Assembly (NCBI RefSeq): GCF_026151205.1
Contig: NC_087074.1
Location: 1,798,001-1,862,000 of the forward strand
Reading direction: 5' to 3'
DNA from: Bolinopsis microptera
Taxonomy: Eukaryota > Ctenophora > Tentaculata > Lobata > Bolinopsidae
DNA length: 64,000 bases
The position numbers and the translations under genes were made by a program. Below, piece by piece: positions 54,801 to 63,539 of this stretch (its first letter is position 1; each line of letters opens with the position of its first letter). A model generated the notes under the pieces. The model was not told the DNA's origin. It ran no database searches and worked only from the letters and a program-made list of their open reading frames with translations.

Positions 54801-57800
54801 CCTATTTAATTGGCGTTTTTGCCACCACTTGGGGGTCCAAATTTTAGGCTCTAAAATCATTATTCCTTGGCCAATTTTTTATTTTTTCATGCTGATTTGA
54901 AGGCCATTAAAGCATTTGACCCAGCCAAAAAAGTTCCAGTTGTATATCTTTTACGGTTTTTGCGGAAAGTCACGTTAAAGTTGATGCCGTGGTGTCAGTA
55001 AAATGGCACAGATATATATATATATATCGTCTCGCTTTATATATAGTAAGATGTATAGATAGTGTATAATTAGATTTACCCGGCGGCTGTGTGCATTTTC
55101 AAACCCCTTTTGCCACGCCTGAAAATGGTAGAGATAAGAAAGTACGATTAACCTTCGCTCTCCTTTCATTATTCATGATAAGTATTCAAATGCAAAACTT
55201 AGTTGTGCATGCCGCTCGATACTAGTTAGATTTTGTAATACTGCAATATTTGTGCAAAAATCTTTTTAAAACTTCAGTTGTACAGAGTAGCGGAATTTTC
55301 AATTTATATTTTTCGTCGATAAGAACAAAAGTCGCCAAATGTTCCCTCACTCTTTGAGAAGAGACATTTTCCATCCATTATTTGAAAGCCTCGTGTAGAT
55401 AAAGATTATACGGAATGCTTGATAGCACTACAATTAAAATGCTCTCATTCGAGCAAATATATCAAAATATTCAATCACCAACGCCACCCTAGTTGTTGAA
55501 ATGACTCCATGCAATCAAGTGCACATGTTTGAAGGGGCGATATTAGCATGCATCTCAAATGTGTTGTAAGATTGTAGGACATTTGGCACTATGGCAACAA
55601 TGGTTCACTTTAGATATGTTTTTGACGTGTCTAATGTAAACCATCACATTCTAACTTTACCAATCATCATTTCACTTATCTACAAAACCAATTTTATGCA
55701 CAAGAACAGCATGGTGCCGACGAGAAAACCGCCGGTTTATATCAAACCGCCATTACTAACTGCTAGGTTTGATATAAACCGGTAAAGTACCCAGAGCGGC
55801 GAGTAAATTAGTAGTTAGTAGTCGGAGTAATACTCAGTTTACCAATATAATGTGCATATTACGAGTTTCACAATGATAATTCTTATATCCCATAAAATAT
55901 GCCACATATTATTACTTATTATGCATGTTCTGGATAAACCTATCCTCCCACTATACTAAATTTCTGCCTTCATATATCTCGATAAAACCAGTAGTTGATA
56001 GTCACACTGCAATCATCTCAATCTGACTAGCTATTATACTAGTATTATATTTAGTCATAATAGAGATATTAACAATGTTCTAGTACAAGTGTACAGGCGA
56101 ATACATTAGTTGTAGAAACTAAGAATGGTGAAGTTCAAATCTCAAGCTCTGATATGTAACCACAACATTGGAGCGGTTAATGAATATGCTAACAGGACAC
56201 AGTACTGCTTGTAACCACAACATTGGAGCGGTTAATGAATATGCTAACAGGACACAGTACTGCTTGTAACCACAACATTGGAGCGGTTAATGAATATGCT
56301 AACAGGACACAGTACTGCTTGTAACCACAACATTGGAGCTGTTATTGAATATGCTAACAGGACACAGTACTGCTTGACAGTCTAACCATTACAAACAATG
56401 CTCCATTGCAGCAACTCATCAACTGTGATCAGGGGCTGTGGCTTTGAGTCAAATATCCAGCACCGCTCTACAGCCAGTCGAGAACCAGCCAACAGCCGGC
56501 TAGGAGCCGCTCTGCGACCGTTCTAAGAGCCGGCAGTGAATTTCTATTTATATTCAAAGCATTTAGTGCACGCCATGGAACGCTCAACACGAAGGTGTTT
56601 TGACATTTAATTAGCAGGGATTCCAGATTATTAATAAACATTTGCTGTTCACGGACATTTGTATAGTGCATTACCGTAAATACTAGAAAAACGAATTAAG
56701 ATGATTAATTAATTAATTAGTTAATTAAGATACATCATATAGCCCTGGAGTCAGAAATTGAAAAGTAAGTAGTTGAATGAATGATTACTGAATAGTATGG
56801 AACAAATCAAGTTTTCAGTATTGAATAAGTAGTTTATTGGTGTTAATCTGAGAATGCTCTGATAATTCTCCAGTTTCGCCAAGATTAGTAATTAGTAATT
56901 TAGTAAGTAATTTTAGTAATCGATACTGATAATAAATGAGTTGAAATCAGTCCGTCATATGTTAGTGAACACTCAAGCTCAGCTATATGCCCTGCCACTA
57001 GAGTAAAGACAGAAGCATAAAACCTTTTTGTTAGTAATAAGTTTTCCTCTCTTCTTTTTCTTCTCACCAGCAGCTCTAAACACGCGACTACGTGACGTAT
57101 TAGGCCTTGTAGTAGGCACATCATCATTGTTCAAAGCAGTGCGCTCTAATGTCAGGAAGGACATGTCAAACGAGTCGTAGTTTAGGAAGTTAGTGTCGTG
57201 ATCAGGAGCAGGAACTGGTGATCGAGTTTGAAAAGGACAAAACTTACGGAAACGAAACATATGGAGACAAGTATCAGAAACGAGATTGGGGCCGGGTTCT
57301 ACAGACAAACAAACAAGCAAGTATTGGAGGGTTCGAAGACAAGTATTGTAGGCTAGTATCGGAGGTTTTGAAGTTGAAAGTTTAAACAAATTACTATTTT
57401 TGAGAGAGTAGTGTGAAAGAGTATGGTGTTGTCTCTCTCTGTTGTGGACTGTGGAGGTTGTTATTAATCAACACCAGCAAGAGCTCAATGTGTCTCCTCA
57501 GATAGAGGACACATTGCACCGCTCACACACTGCTAATTTAAATATTAGTAACATATTTTATATATTTCGGCCCATTTTCGTGGAAAATATCTGAATTTCT
57601 TGTAAATCATTTTACTCTGTTGGCTCTACTTATGCAGTAAGCTGCTCGAAATATTTCATGATTACTTGCCTTCACTTTTACATACAAAAGCAGATAAAAT
57701 AAGAACTACCCCCCCCCTCCCCCCTCCACTTAATGATAACTAACTCACCTCTTCAGGCGAAGGCGGTAGAGCGTCCTCGTCAAACCCAACAACTGCTGGT

Positions 57801-60800
57801 ACCAATCTCCTTCGAGCCTGAAGTTATACACTTTGTAATTAAAAATATTAAATACGATATTGGACGGCTAACGTATAGGTTACGGTGTGTAATACTGTAA
57901 TAGTAATCAGGAGCTGTAACACTAACAGATTACCGACGAGGATTTAATAATTCATAATCAGGCTACGAATATTGTTTAATTGTTTCCAACAAATATGATA
58001 ACGTAAAAGCTGAACAGGTCCTTAGTAATGCATAGATAATGTAATAAATTTCCGATTACAGTAATGAATTTAAAGTGACATGTATTAATCAAGTTCAAAT
58101 TAAGGTTAGGAATTACACCTTAACAAAATTCTTTAATATTCTATTAAATTCAGTTTTATTTTTCAAGTTATCTCATGAGCCTTACATAATTTAGCCGTTA
58201 ATTTAAACAATGTTTTAATGACGTTACATATTACGTTATTTAACAAAGAGAAAAGCAATTGTTTAATAGATGAGATAATCACGCTTCATTACACACTGCC
58301 ACACTGTAACACTTATATTGCAACTCTCTCCTCCTCCTTCCTCAAGTAAACACAACATCTCCTCACACTGTCTGACTCGCAACACAATACTAATTGTGAG
58401 CTCCTCAACAACAAGCTGTCACATTGCCCCGGCAAGCAAGTAACTGGATACGTTAGACACGACCAGCATTTCAACTTGTCAAAATATTGTGAATAGAGAG
58501 GGAGTAGCGGTGTGCACCGTGTTAAGTCTCTGCAGAGAGGGAGCACTTCAAGTAATGTGGGAATTATGTTTTTGAGAAAATCAAGTTAATTGAGCACAGT
58601 ATATTATACAGTATATAGTACGACCACATAATGTTTCGTGTTAGCTGCAGCTGTCTACAATTATTTAATTCTACATACTTATAAACAAAAGGAGGGGGAG
58701 GTATTATACACCCTTATATGGGCATCACGTGTGCACCTATATACAGATATAGTAGAGGGGGAGGTATTGTACACCTATATAGTAGAGGAGATATAGGGGG
58801 GAGGTATTGCAATATTTAGAGGTCAAAAACAAATGCGAAATTGCACCTTTCTCCATAATAGTGGGAGTAACGGTACTGAGTCTCAGTACCGTTACAACTC
58901 TCAGGTACTGAGAGTTATCACTGTTATCATCACACTTGGAGGGGGATTGTTTAAAACATTTAGTGATACGAGAAATCACACTGTTATGATCACACTGTCC
59001 ACTATACTGCATTGTACTGTACACTGTCCTACTAAAGAACTGAACTATTCAAGTCAGCTTTTAAAAAAAGGAAAACTGGAGAATTGTGAATAGTGGATTG
59101 TGATACCTTGCGGTTATTGTACCTGATCAACTGAACATTACAACACCCCACCAGCATTAATGAATTTGCTACCAGTAAGTTTAGCAAGGGAAATGATTAA
59201 ATAAATCTTAATGAAATTATTAATATATAATAACAAGAATATAAAAGGGAAACATCAGAATTCTTACCAAACACACCGGCGCACTGGTAGCTGCAGAACG
59301 AAATAGAAAATAGGGCACAATTAAAAGTTGGCATGCTCCGATAACTGATAATGAACCAATCCCGTGTCGATCATCAAAGTCACGTGATCACCAAAGTCAC
59401 GTGACACACTATTGGCCAATCCCAGGGTTACCATGGTTACACGTGCACTGTCCTGAGATGCTTATCTTTTGTTTATTTTCGTTATCGCGGTTACCGACTT
59501 TGATACTCCCATTTGTACACGGATATATCGTTTTATTTATCAGATAAGAGATAACGAAGCACGGCTAGAATTACCATATTCCTGATCTTTACTCCTTATC
59601 TTTTACACATTACACATTTCACGAGTAGAGAACCCTGAGGGGTATTACAACTGGGCTTTTGAGCGTTACCATGGTAACGAATGAGACGTGATGAGGAAGC
59701 AGTCATTTCCAATAGTTGTTATAACGGAGTAAGGTAGATCTTATTAAACTCGCAGCTTAGCAAAGCGATAGTTTACTGTATCTAAAATAGCATGACTAAC
59801 TGAAAGATTCTCAGGATTGTTATTTGGCTCGGTGAAATTCCTTGGCTGTAGATATATAGCATGATAAAGGACAAAACATTAAACACTTTTCTTTATGGTA
59901 GACTAAGAAGATTTTATTAGTACCAATGTTAATACGTTGCTTACCAGGTGGTGAATAGTGTAATTTTATTTAATTTAAAAGTTGATTTTTAAAGTTGATT
60001 TAAAAGTTGATTATCAATACTTCGTATTTACCACAATCTGCATAATCTCATAATATACATACTTAGTAAGTATTATTTATATAGCCCATTGAACGATGAG
60101 TTGATGAATAGATCAATGGATGATTTTTTCCGCATAAAGAGATAATTTGTTTAAGAATTCTGTTTATACGCGTAGCTTCCGAGCAAAAAATTCAAACGTT
60201 CGAAGAAGTTTATTCATTATGAATGTATGAAACCATTTTCAAGCAGCCTTCAATCAATACTTTATATACCGCAAGAAATACTAAACTTTCCTCAGCAATT
60301 ATCAATGACTTTATTATTGATGACTTTATTGGGAAATCTCTTTAAAAACTCTGTTGTTTTCTTCAGATAAGGTCTTGATAAACATTGCCATTCATGATGA
60401 GAGTATTACTGAGCATACCACATATTTTGACTGCACATTATCAAGGTGGCATTTGATATAATTTTAATGCTCCTACGCAATGCTTCTCAATCTGAGCATT
60501 AAAAACGTACGATTGTGATCCTGTCAGCCAGTAGCACGAGGATTAAATCCAGTATTGTAGCCTAATTGTCATGACAACCAGCCCGGAACCCACCTCTGAA
60601 GAGCACGTGTCACCCCTGAACGGCCGTGTTGGGGTGGACACGTGGGCGCGATGGACACGCTGAGTGAGACACATTCTAATCTGTCACAAACTCAGCTGCA
60701 ATTGAGCTCGCTTCTGATGCAGAATATTAAAAGTGAGGACATTTTAAATGATGTGCTGTATCGGAGAGTGCAGATCTCCGAGACAGAGAGAATGAGTAAT

Positions 60801-62202
60801 AGAGTTTAATAAAACTATATCGTAAGATATGTTGTGGGGGATTTAGTACACAGAGGAGTGTGCTTTATTTCTATCTGCAGTACAAGTAGCTGCAGTGGTC
60901 GGTAAAGTACACAGACGAAATGTTGTTACAGATAGCAACAAAGAGGCGACAATTCTTTGAGCTGAACATGACAAGAGAGGATGAGGAACTATTGCTGTCG
61001 ATGATCTCGATTGGAATAATATGTATAATAATATGTAAGGCGGCTTGGACAAAGGTCTTCGACACAAAATAATCGCGACCTGTTTTAAAGTAGAATTGTC
61101 GCGATGCTGAAAAATAACTAAATCCATAAGGCAAGCCTCCAGGGTCTGTGCGTGGTGTTGAGCATGAAATTAACTAAAAGTGCCTAACCTGAAAGAAGCG
61201 GTGATGTTTCGTCCGCTTCACGCCATCTTCCTCTAATCTCGGTTTTATTTCAACCATTTTAGAGATTACGAGAAAGTCGTTCTCACATTTCTTCTCAGTG
61301 AACGTTTTACGTTTTTCATGTGAACAAAGAGCCTCTGTAGATTGCACTTTTGCTGGTGCTGATTTTGACTCACAAATCGTGGTATTTTGACAGTGATTCT
61401 TGGAGAGAACTCTATCTTTCCCAGTATGACAAGTTGGTTTGACCAGCTTCTCTCCGATCTCCCGAGGAAGTGCTCTGACGTCACTACCACCCGACCTCAC
61501 CCTACAAACTGATCCTCCAGCTCTGATACTCAGCTGTTCCTCCAGTGAGGCTACTTGTTTGTGGACAGACCATCCACACCACTTGACGTCACTACCTCTG
61601 ACGTCACTACCTCTGACGTCACTACCTCTGACGTCACTACTTCTGACGTCACTACCTCTGACGTCACTACATCCACACCAGTTGGGAGTCTGTTCAGAGG
61701 AGCGGGTTTTACGAGTTCGGGGTCTGTGATTGGCTGTCATCTCCTGATCACTGAACATCTTATTGTTGTGACTGAATGTTCTAGGTTGACTGGATTTGCT
61801 TCTCTGAAGGCTGTATTTCTTTACTCGCTGCCTAGGTGTCTGATTCTGATAAAGAGGGGCACACTCAGCACAATTCTGTTGAGCTGGTACCATGCCTCGT
61901 GGTACCCGGTCACGTGGTACCCTGTCACGTGGTACCCGGTCACGTGGTGCCCTGTCACGTGGTACCCGGTCACGTGGTGCCCTGTCACGTGGTACCCTGT
62001 CACGTAGTACCCGGTCACGTGGTACCTGGTCACGTGGTGCCCTGTCACGTGGTACCCTGTCACGTGGTACCCGGTCACGTGAGTTCAGCATGTTGGGGTG
62101 AGTAAAGGTACGCTCTGTTCTAGCAAGCAAAGAATAGAGGACAGTTTCAAGGTCGTACAGGGTTTGCAGGGATGGTTTAACTGCAGGAGAGTTGTCCGCC
62201 AT
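42133..62202 (-). CDS. Candidate long multi-exon gene, product not recognised
   Basis: At least a dozen minus-strand segments have good acceptors (TTTCAG, TTCTGCAG) and donors (GTAAGT, GTGAGT, GTATGT, GTAAGG) and are open. In the 3' half, successive phases agree: 54284-54126, 53832-53749, (53516 onward), 52901-52857, 52131-52064, a 27-base exon from the 51420-52044 array, 50251-50177, 49403-49331, 48562-48470, 43610-43507, 42783-42708, 42204-42133. A first exon at 62202-61189 is probable. The 5' middle (59290-59268, 57817-57749, 57298-57068, 54481-54370) cannot be joined without at least one missing or alternative exon, so two genes are possible. The peptide is hydrophilic, rich in Ser, Lys and Glu, with no membrane helix and no recognised domain. 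A last exon below 42133 (possible acceptor near 41780) is uncertain. Confidence 0.55.
42333..42356 (-). mobile_element. Helitron-type 3' terminus
   Basis: On the minus strand, CCCTGTGATCACGGG (hairpin-forming) is followed by CTTTCTAG and then T, the standard Helitron 3' end. The 5' end was not found. Confidence 0.55.
42708..42783 (-). CDS. Exon of the long minus-strand gene
   Basis: One base plus 25 codons: KRRQALYKLIFSKYDRERKH then FLKRK. Acceptor GATCCTTTTCAG, donor GTAGGA. It leaves phase 0 and joins the 42133-42204 exon in frame. Confidence 0.55.
42803..43012. repeat. Long G runs facing a C run
   Basis: G tracts of 15-50 bases separated by CTGATGTT (42806-42897). About 95 bases on, a 22-base C tract (42991-43012) is followed by ATCAATTTAAT, the inverse of the left flank ATTTAATTGGG. 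GTCCGTGCG and CGCATGGAC are also inverse, so the whole block can fold back. Exact run lengths are doubtful in any assembly. Confidence 0.85.
43507..43610 (-). CDS. Exon of the long minus-strand gene
   Basis: IPDFNMANWVQSRILVSAQS then ARYELPMDMHVLA, acceptor TTAATTTCAG. Two donors compete: GTAAGT (exon end 43511) and GTACCC (43507). Only the latter keeps frame with the 42708-42783 exon. Confidence 0.6.
43905..44178. repeat. 33-bp minisatellite, eight units, with inverted GTTGCC/GGCAAC
   Basis: Unit GAGACGTTGCCTGGCAACGT then GAGACAACTCAGT. The length is a multiple of three, so all frames stay open and the long ORFs here are artefacts. Each unit has the imperfect palindrome CGTTGCCTGGCAACG. Confidence 0.95.
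44268..44432. repeat. Tandem duplication with internal 15-bp units
   Basis: GAGAAGAGATAAGTGAGGCG, several TCTTTCTGTTAAGGT units and GTACAGGGACTCTGATT occur twice. Confidence 0.85.
44676..44770. repeat. Minisatellite of about 22 bp, five units
   Basis: Unit ACACTAAAAACTGTAGTCTG with small variants. Confidence 0.9.
45440..46029 (-). mobile_element. tRNA-derived SINE, split by a telomeric-core MITE
   Basis: The minus-strand 5' end at 46026 has a tRNA-like head: A box TAGCGCAGTTGGTTAGCC (46001-46018) and B box GGGTTCAAATCC (45967-45978). The body runs to an A-rich tail at 45440-45455 (plus strand TTTTTTTAAATTTTT). AAATGAGGGGTTG precedes and follows it, which fits a 13-bp target duplication inside the minisatellite, although that array repeats the same word. 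The head pairs too poorly to be a working tRNA. Confidence 0.75.
45718..45934. mobile_element. Inverted-repeat element with telomeric (CCCTAA)n core, copy 2
   Basis: The left end GGGTCCGGGACTCTAGGGCG continues TAAGACTCTAGGGCGTGAGA. The right end in reverse complement is GGGGTCCGGACTCTAGGGCG then TAAGACTCTAGGGCGTAAGA. The core 45770-45884 is CCCTAA repeats. ACGACACT flanks both ends (45710-45717, 45935-45942), an 8-bp target duplication in the SINE body. Confidence 0.9.
47264..47289 (-). mobile_element. Helitron-type 3' terminus
   Basis: Minus strand: CCCGGCCGTAGGCCGGG hairpin, then TTACACTAG and T. The following 0.7 kb (47290-48010) includes (TC)n at 47578-47598, a GA-rich run near 47740, and (GACA)n(CA)n at 47957-48000, typical non-coding filler. 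The 5' end was not fixed. Confidence 0.6.
48470..48562 (-). CDS. Exon of the long minus-strand gene
   Basis: Phase 0 to 0, 31 codons: VQSQVTSKLGKKQRKASIIC then TADLTGPKFKE. Acceptor ATTACGTAG, donor GTAGGT. It joins both neighbours in frame. Confidence 0.6.
48966..49075. repeat. 14-bp minisatellite, eight units
   Basis: Unit ACGGTCCCTAGCGG, very uniform, within an intron of the long minus-strand gene. Confidence 0.95.
49331..49403 (-). CDS. Exon of the long minus-strand gene
   Basis: One base plus 24 codons: LAKPSPSKSDFFQKDNREEA then LTNK. Acceptor ACAATTTCAG, donor GTATAT. The split Arg codon joins to the exon at 50177-50251. Confidence 0.6.
49665..50137. repeat. 15-bp minisatellite, about 31 units
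   Basis: ACAGGTAGTATAGTC / ACAAGTAGTATAGTC. Period divisible by three, so a false ORF of VTILP repeats arises on the minus strand. It lies in an intron, starting about 35 bases from the donor of the 50177-50251 exon. Confidence 0.95.
50177..50251 (-). CDS. Exon of the long minus-strand gene
   Basis: SYEQAAQDRSQITKCDKGVQ then SNPP, with split codons at both ends (1 + 72 + 2 bases). Acceptor CTCTTACCAG, donor GTATGA. Confidence 0.55.
51411..52063 (-). repeat. 46-bp minisatellite in which each unit carries an exon-like 27-mer with splice sites
   Basis: Fourteen units at exact 46-base spacing (CACTTACCG at 51413, 51459, up to 52011) plus a fifteenth donor at 52057. On the minus strand each unit reads CTCGTCAG, a 27-base body TAGCTGTACAAGTATTGGAA + TAAGGCG, then GTAAGTG. 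Only the body at 51420-51446 has TGG instead of TAG at its start. Neighbouring bodies are just 19 bases apart, too short for an intron. Confidence 0.95.
52064..52131 (-). CDS. Exon of the long minus-strand gene, two possible frames
   Basis: Acceptor CCCCTCAG, donor GTAAGTG; 68 bases. Phase logic with both neighbours gives LGILNLYDRSTQTGKHGSSA then LE. The alternative frame gives the more protein-like WNPEPVRQINANWETWFKCS then RE, continuing WLYKYGNKA in the 51420-51446 body, but it needs further exons to fit. Confidence 0.5.
52686..52850. repeat. TGTCTGTT microsatellite
   Basis: (TTTGTCTG)n with TTTGTATG variants, about 160 bases. It ends a few bases from the donor of the 52857-52901 exon. 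ORFs across it are artefacts. Confidence 0.95.
52857..52901 (-). CDS. Small exon of the long minus-strand gene
   Basis: 45 bases, phase 0 to 0: GDINGAEETAAPEDT. Acceptor CCTTCACAG, donor GTATGT. Confidence 0.5.
53330..53516 (-). CDS. Exon of the long minus-strand gene, 3' border unresolved
   Basis: After acceptor AACCTATCAG the phase-0 frame reads KPRPRTGKGRQSEILTVRDI, VVRLQSAREEPRQEVRQVGQ, KKGQKKGHQEV to a stop at about 53309. Several GT sites in phase 0 (after TTAACG, CGGCAA, CAGGAG, CAAGAG) could be the donor. Confidence 0.45.
53749..53832 (-). CDS. Exon of the long minus-strand gene
   Basis: Phase 0 to 0, 28 codons: VLRAEAKTGTDKTEEDPDQT then IIKPVTDL. Acceptor ATATCGGCAG, donor GTGAGT. 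Confidence 0.6.
53986..54125 (-). repeat. 29-bp minisatellite that includes the 5' splice site
   Basis: ATCTAAC (GTTAGAT on the minus strand) recurs at 54003, 54032, 54061, 54090 and 54119, spacing exactly 29. The last one is the donor of the 54126-54284 exon; the other four are copies inside the intron. Confidence 0.93.
54126..54284 (-). CDS. Exon of the long minus-strand gene
   Basis: 53 codons in phase 0: MTYSPEPDFNFTASADSSTT, GKLKGNVKVPGTGVSGNRRT, SRDENQNYEISAK. Acceptor GCTCTTTCTAG, donor GTTAGA. It could also be a first coding exon, since it opens with ATG and the exon at 54370-54481 does not fit its phase. Confidence 0.55.
54370..54481 (-). CDS. Candidate exon of the long minus-strand gene
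   Basis: 37 codons plus one base: GEGDGSDTSYVNFVRSYHGS then SSRSSLTNNGKPQQAWE. Acceptor TTCTTATCAG, donor GTAAGA. Its outgoing phase does not match the 54126-54284 exon. Confidence 0.45.
54735..55051 (-). mobile_element. Non-autonomous Helitron, copy B
   Basis: Inverted near-copy of 38590-38902. Minus-strand 5' end TCTTACTATATATAAAGCGA preceded by A; 3' end GGGTTCCTGCTAG followed by T. Confidence 0.82.
55052..56150. other. No gene recognised; one hairpin
   Basis: 55731-55748 (CCGGTTTATATCAAACC) pairs with 55766-55783 across a 17-base loop. No coding signal otherwise. Confidence 0.5.
56154..56374. repeat. 55-bp minisatellite, four units
   Basis: TGTAACCACAACATTGGAGC, GGTTAATGAATATGCTAACA, GGACACAGTACTGCT, nearly identical units. 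Confidence 0.95.
57068..57298 (-). CDS. Candidate exon, borders uncertain
   Basis: After a pyrimidine-rich acceptor (TTTGTTTGTCTGTAG) the minus strand reads PGPNLVSDTCLHMFRFRKFC, PFQTRSPVPAPDHDTNFLNY, DSFDMSFLTLERTALNNDDV, PTTRPNTSRSRVFRAAG, then either donor GTGAGA or a basic tail (EKKKKRGKLITNKK) to a stop at 56979. An internal GTAAGT near 57245 gives a shorter alternative. Confidence 0.4.
57749..57817 (-). CDS. Candidate exon of the long minus-strand gene
   Basis: Phase 0 to 0, 23 codons: ARRRLVPAVVGFDEDALPPS then PEE. Acceptor ATAACTTCAG, donor GTGAGT. It could join the 61189-62202 exon directly. Confidence 0.5.
57818..59267. other. Intron-like AT-rich region with two adjacent hairpins
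   Basis: 58869-58893 (AACGGTACTGAG / CTCAGTACCGTT) and about 58895-58916 (AACTCTCAG / CTGAGAGTT) are near-perfect hairpins. GAGGGGGAGGTATT recurs three times at 58690-58810. Confidence 0.6.
59268..59290 (-). CDS. Possible 23-base microexon
   Basis: Acceptor CGTTCTGCAG and donor GTAAGA bound TSAPVCL (two bases plus seven codons). It joins the 57749-57817 exon in frame but not the 61189-62202 exon, so it may be spurious. Confidence 0.3.
61189..62202 (-). CDS. Probable first coding exon with two coding minisatellites
   Basis: ATG at 62202, 338 codons, ending at donor GTTAGG in phase 0; without splicing a stop follows within five codons. It starts MADNSPAVKPSLQTLYDLET. Then about 13 VPRDR-type pentapeptides encoded by a 15-bp repeat (61900-62085), a basic Ser/Arg region, and seven SDVRG-type pentapeptides encoded by another 15-bp repeat (61590-61672). 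The end is Lys/Glu-rich (KRKTFTEKKCENDFLVISKM). No domain recognised. The plus-strand ORFs over the same bases exist only because 15-bp repeats keep all frames open. Confidence 0.6.
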
Positions 62203-62551
62203 ATTTTATTGTAGATGGTCACATGGTCACTCAGACTACTAAATAGATTCCAGATTACGTTTAATAGAACAAAAAAAAATATCAAATGATGGAGTAGTTC
62301 GCTGTTTATCTACTCAGTAAATAAAAATAATCAAATGGAAACAAAAGCCGAAACTATGCGCTTAGACTGGTACGCGTAAACCGAACCTATTATTTACTAT
62401 TAATTACTTTTGTTCACTGTTATTTACTATTATCGCTCCTTAGCAACATAAAACATAGAAATTCATGAAATCAGGAAATTGGTAAAAAGCGGAGTTTATT
62501 TAACTTTAATATGAGACTAATTACAAACCAAGTCTTAAAGTTTGGGACGGT

Positions 62552-62675
62552 GAAGACTCTATCTAAATTGAGGGACCCCACCCAAATCACAATTATTGAT
62601 TTGGAGGAGGAGGAGTAGAGGAGAGGAAAGAGAGGAGGACTCTATCTAAATTGAGCGACCCCACCCAAATCACAA
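62552..62675. repeat. Direct duplication of a 37-base segment
   Basis: GACTCTATCTAAATTGAG then GACCCCACCCAAATCACAAT occurs at 62552 and 62638, separated by a GAGGAGGAG-rich stretch. Confidence 0.85.
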
Positions 62676-62779
62676 TCACTTCAGTAAGCATCAGTTGATG
62701 AACCAGGACAGATTCTCGTCTGAATTAATGTATTTTTGGCGAATAAGCTCGAAATAGATGCTTGATATTTGTTGCAAGA

Positions 62780-62825
62780 TAAGGTATATTATATATATTA
62801 TATAATATATATATATATATACGAT
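62780..62825. repeat. AT microsatellite with hairpin potential
   Basis: Runs of TATATATATT / AATATATATA around 62787-62820. Confidence 0.85.
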
Positions 62826-62912
62826 GTAAAAATATAATATTTCATTGCAAACAATAACTACTATACAGACTATTGGGAGCGGCTCGAAGCACTAAATTTA
62901 ATGTCGATACAA

Positions 62913-63090
62913 AGGAGGAGAAAAGGAGGAGAGAAAGAGGAGAGAAAGGAGGAGAGAAAGGAGGAGAGAAAAGAGGAGAGAGAGAGGAAGGAGAGAGGAA
63001 GGAGGAGAGAAAAGAGGAGAGAGAGAGGAAGGAGGAGACAAAGGAGGATAGAGAGGAGGAGAGAAAGGAGTAGAGTAGAGGAGAGAGCGT
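62913..63090 (+). repeat. Polypurine (GGAGAGAAA)n tract
   Basis: About 175 bases of almost only A and G on the plus strand, based on GGAGGAGAGAAA units. ORFs reading Glu/Arg/Lys repeats are artefacts. Confidence 0.95.
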
Positions 63091-63099
63091 TATATTATC

Positions 63100-63420
63100 A
63101 TCTATATGTGGAGAATCTTGCACCAACGATCCATTTTCTACTCCATCAAGACACGGAATCAAGTAAGAACAGTACTCAACGTCAACAGTCATTGTATGAT
63201 GGTTCATTTGCAGTAATTAAATGGGGCCACGTTTATGGAACACTATTCCATCAGATCTTCCATCAGATCTTCGCCTCATTGAAGACCCACTTCTGTTTAA
63301 AGCAAAGCTGTCAGAATTTCTTAAACCGTTTCCAGATAACCCATCTGCGAGCAACTACAGCTGCCCTAGTGGAAAGTCTCAGCTGGACTGGAGTATGAAC
63401 AAGGCAGCATTGATACTGCA
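63100..63420 (+). pseudogene. LINE tail (end of reverse-transcriptase polyprotein)
   Basis: Across two frames: QRQQSLYDGSFAVIKWG, GPRLWNTIPSDLPSDLRLIE, DPLLFKAKLSEFLKPFPDNP, and ending near SQLDWS. The RxW.P.LWN.IP..L and LF+..L..FL pattern is the C-terminal tail common to CR1/jockey-type LINEs. A 14-base direct repeat (TCCATCAGATCTTC) adds four residues. A frameshift near 63215 marks it as decayed. Confidence 0.7.
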
Positions 63421-63539
63421 AGGACGGTCAAACTTGAAACTATTCTTCATTCAAAGACCCAGTAGAGGACTAGTAGAGGAATCTACGTTTCAGAGCGACA
63501 GACTACGTTGTAAAGTAGTTTCTACGTTTCTTTAAACTA

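Noticed and set aside
62873-63398. Glu/Arg/Lys-rich protein
   Set aside because: Polypurine tract translated; the part after it is the LINE tail in a mixed frame.
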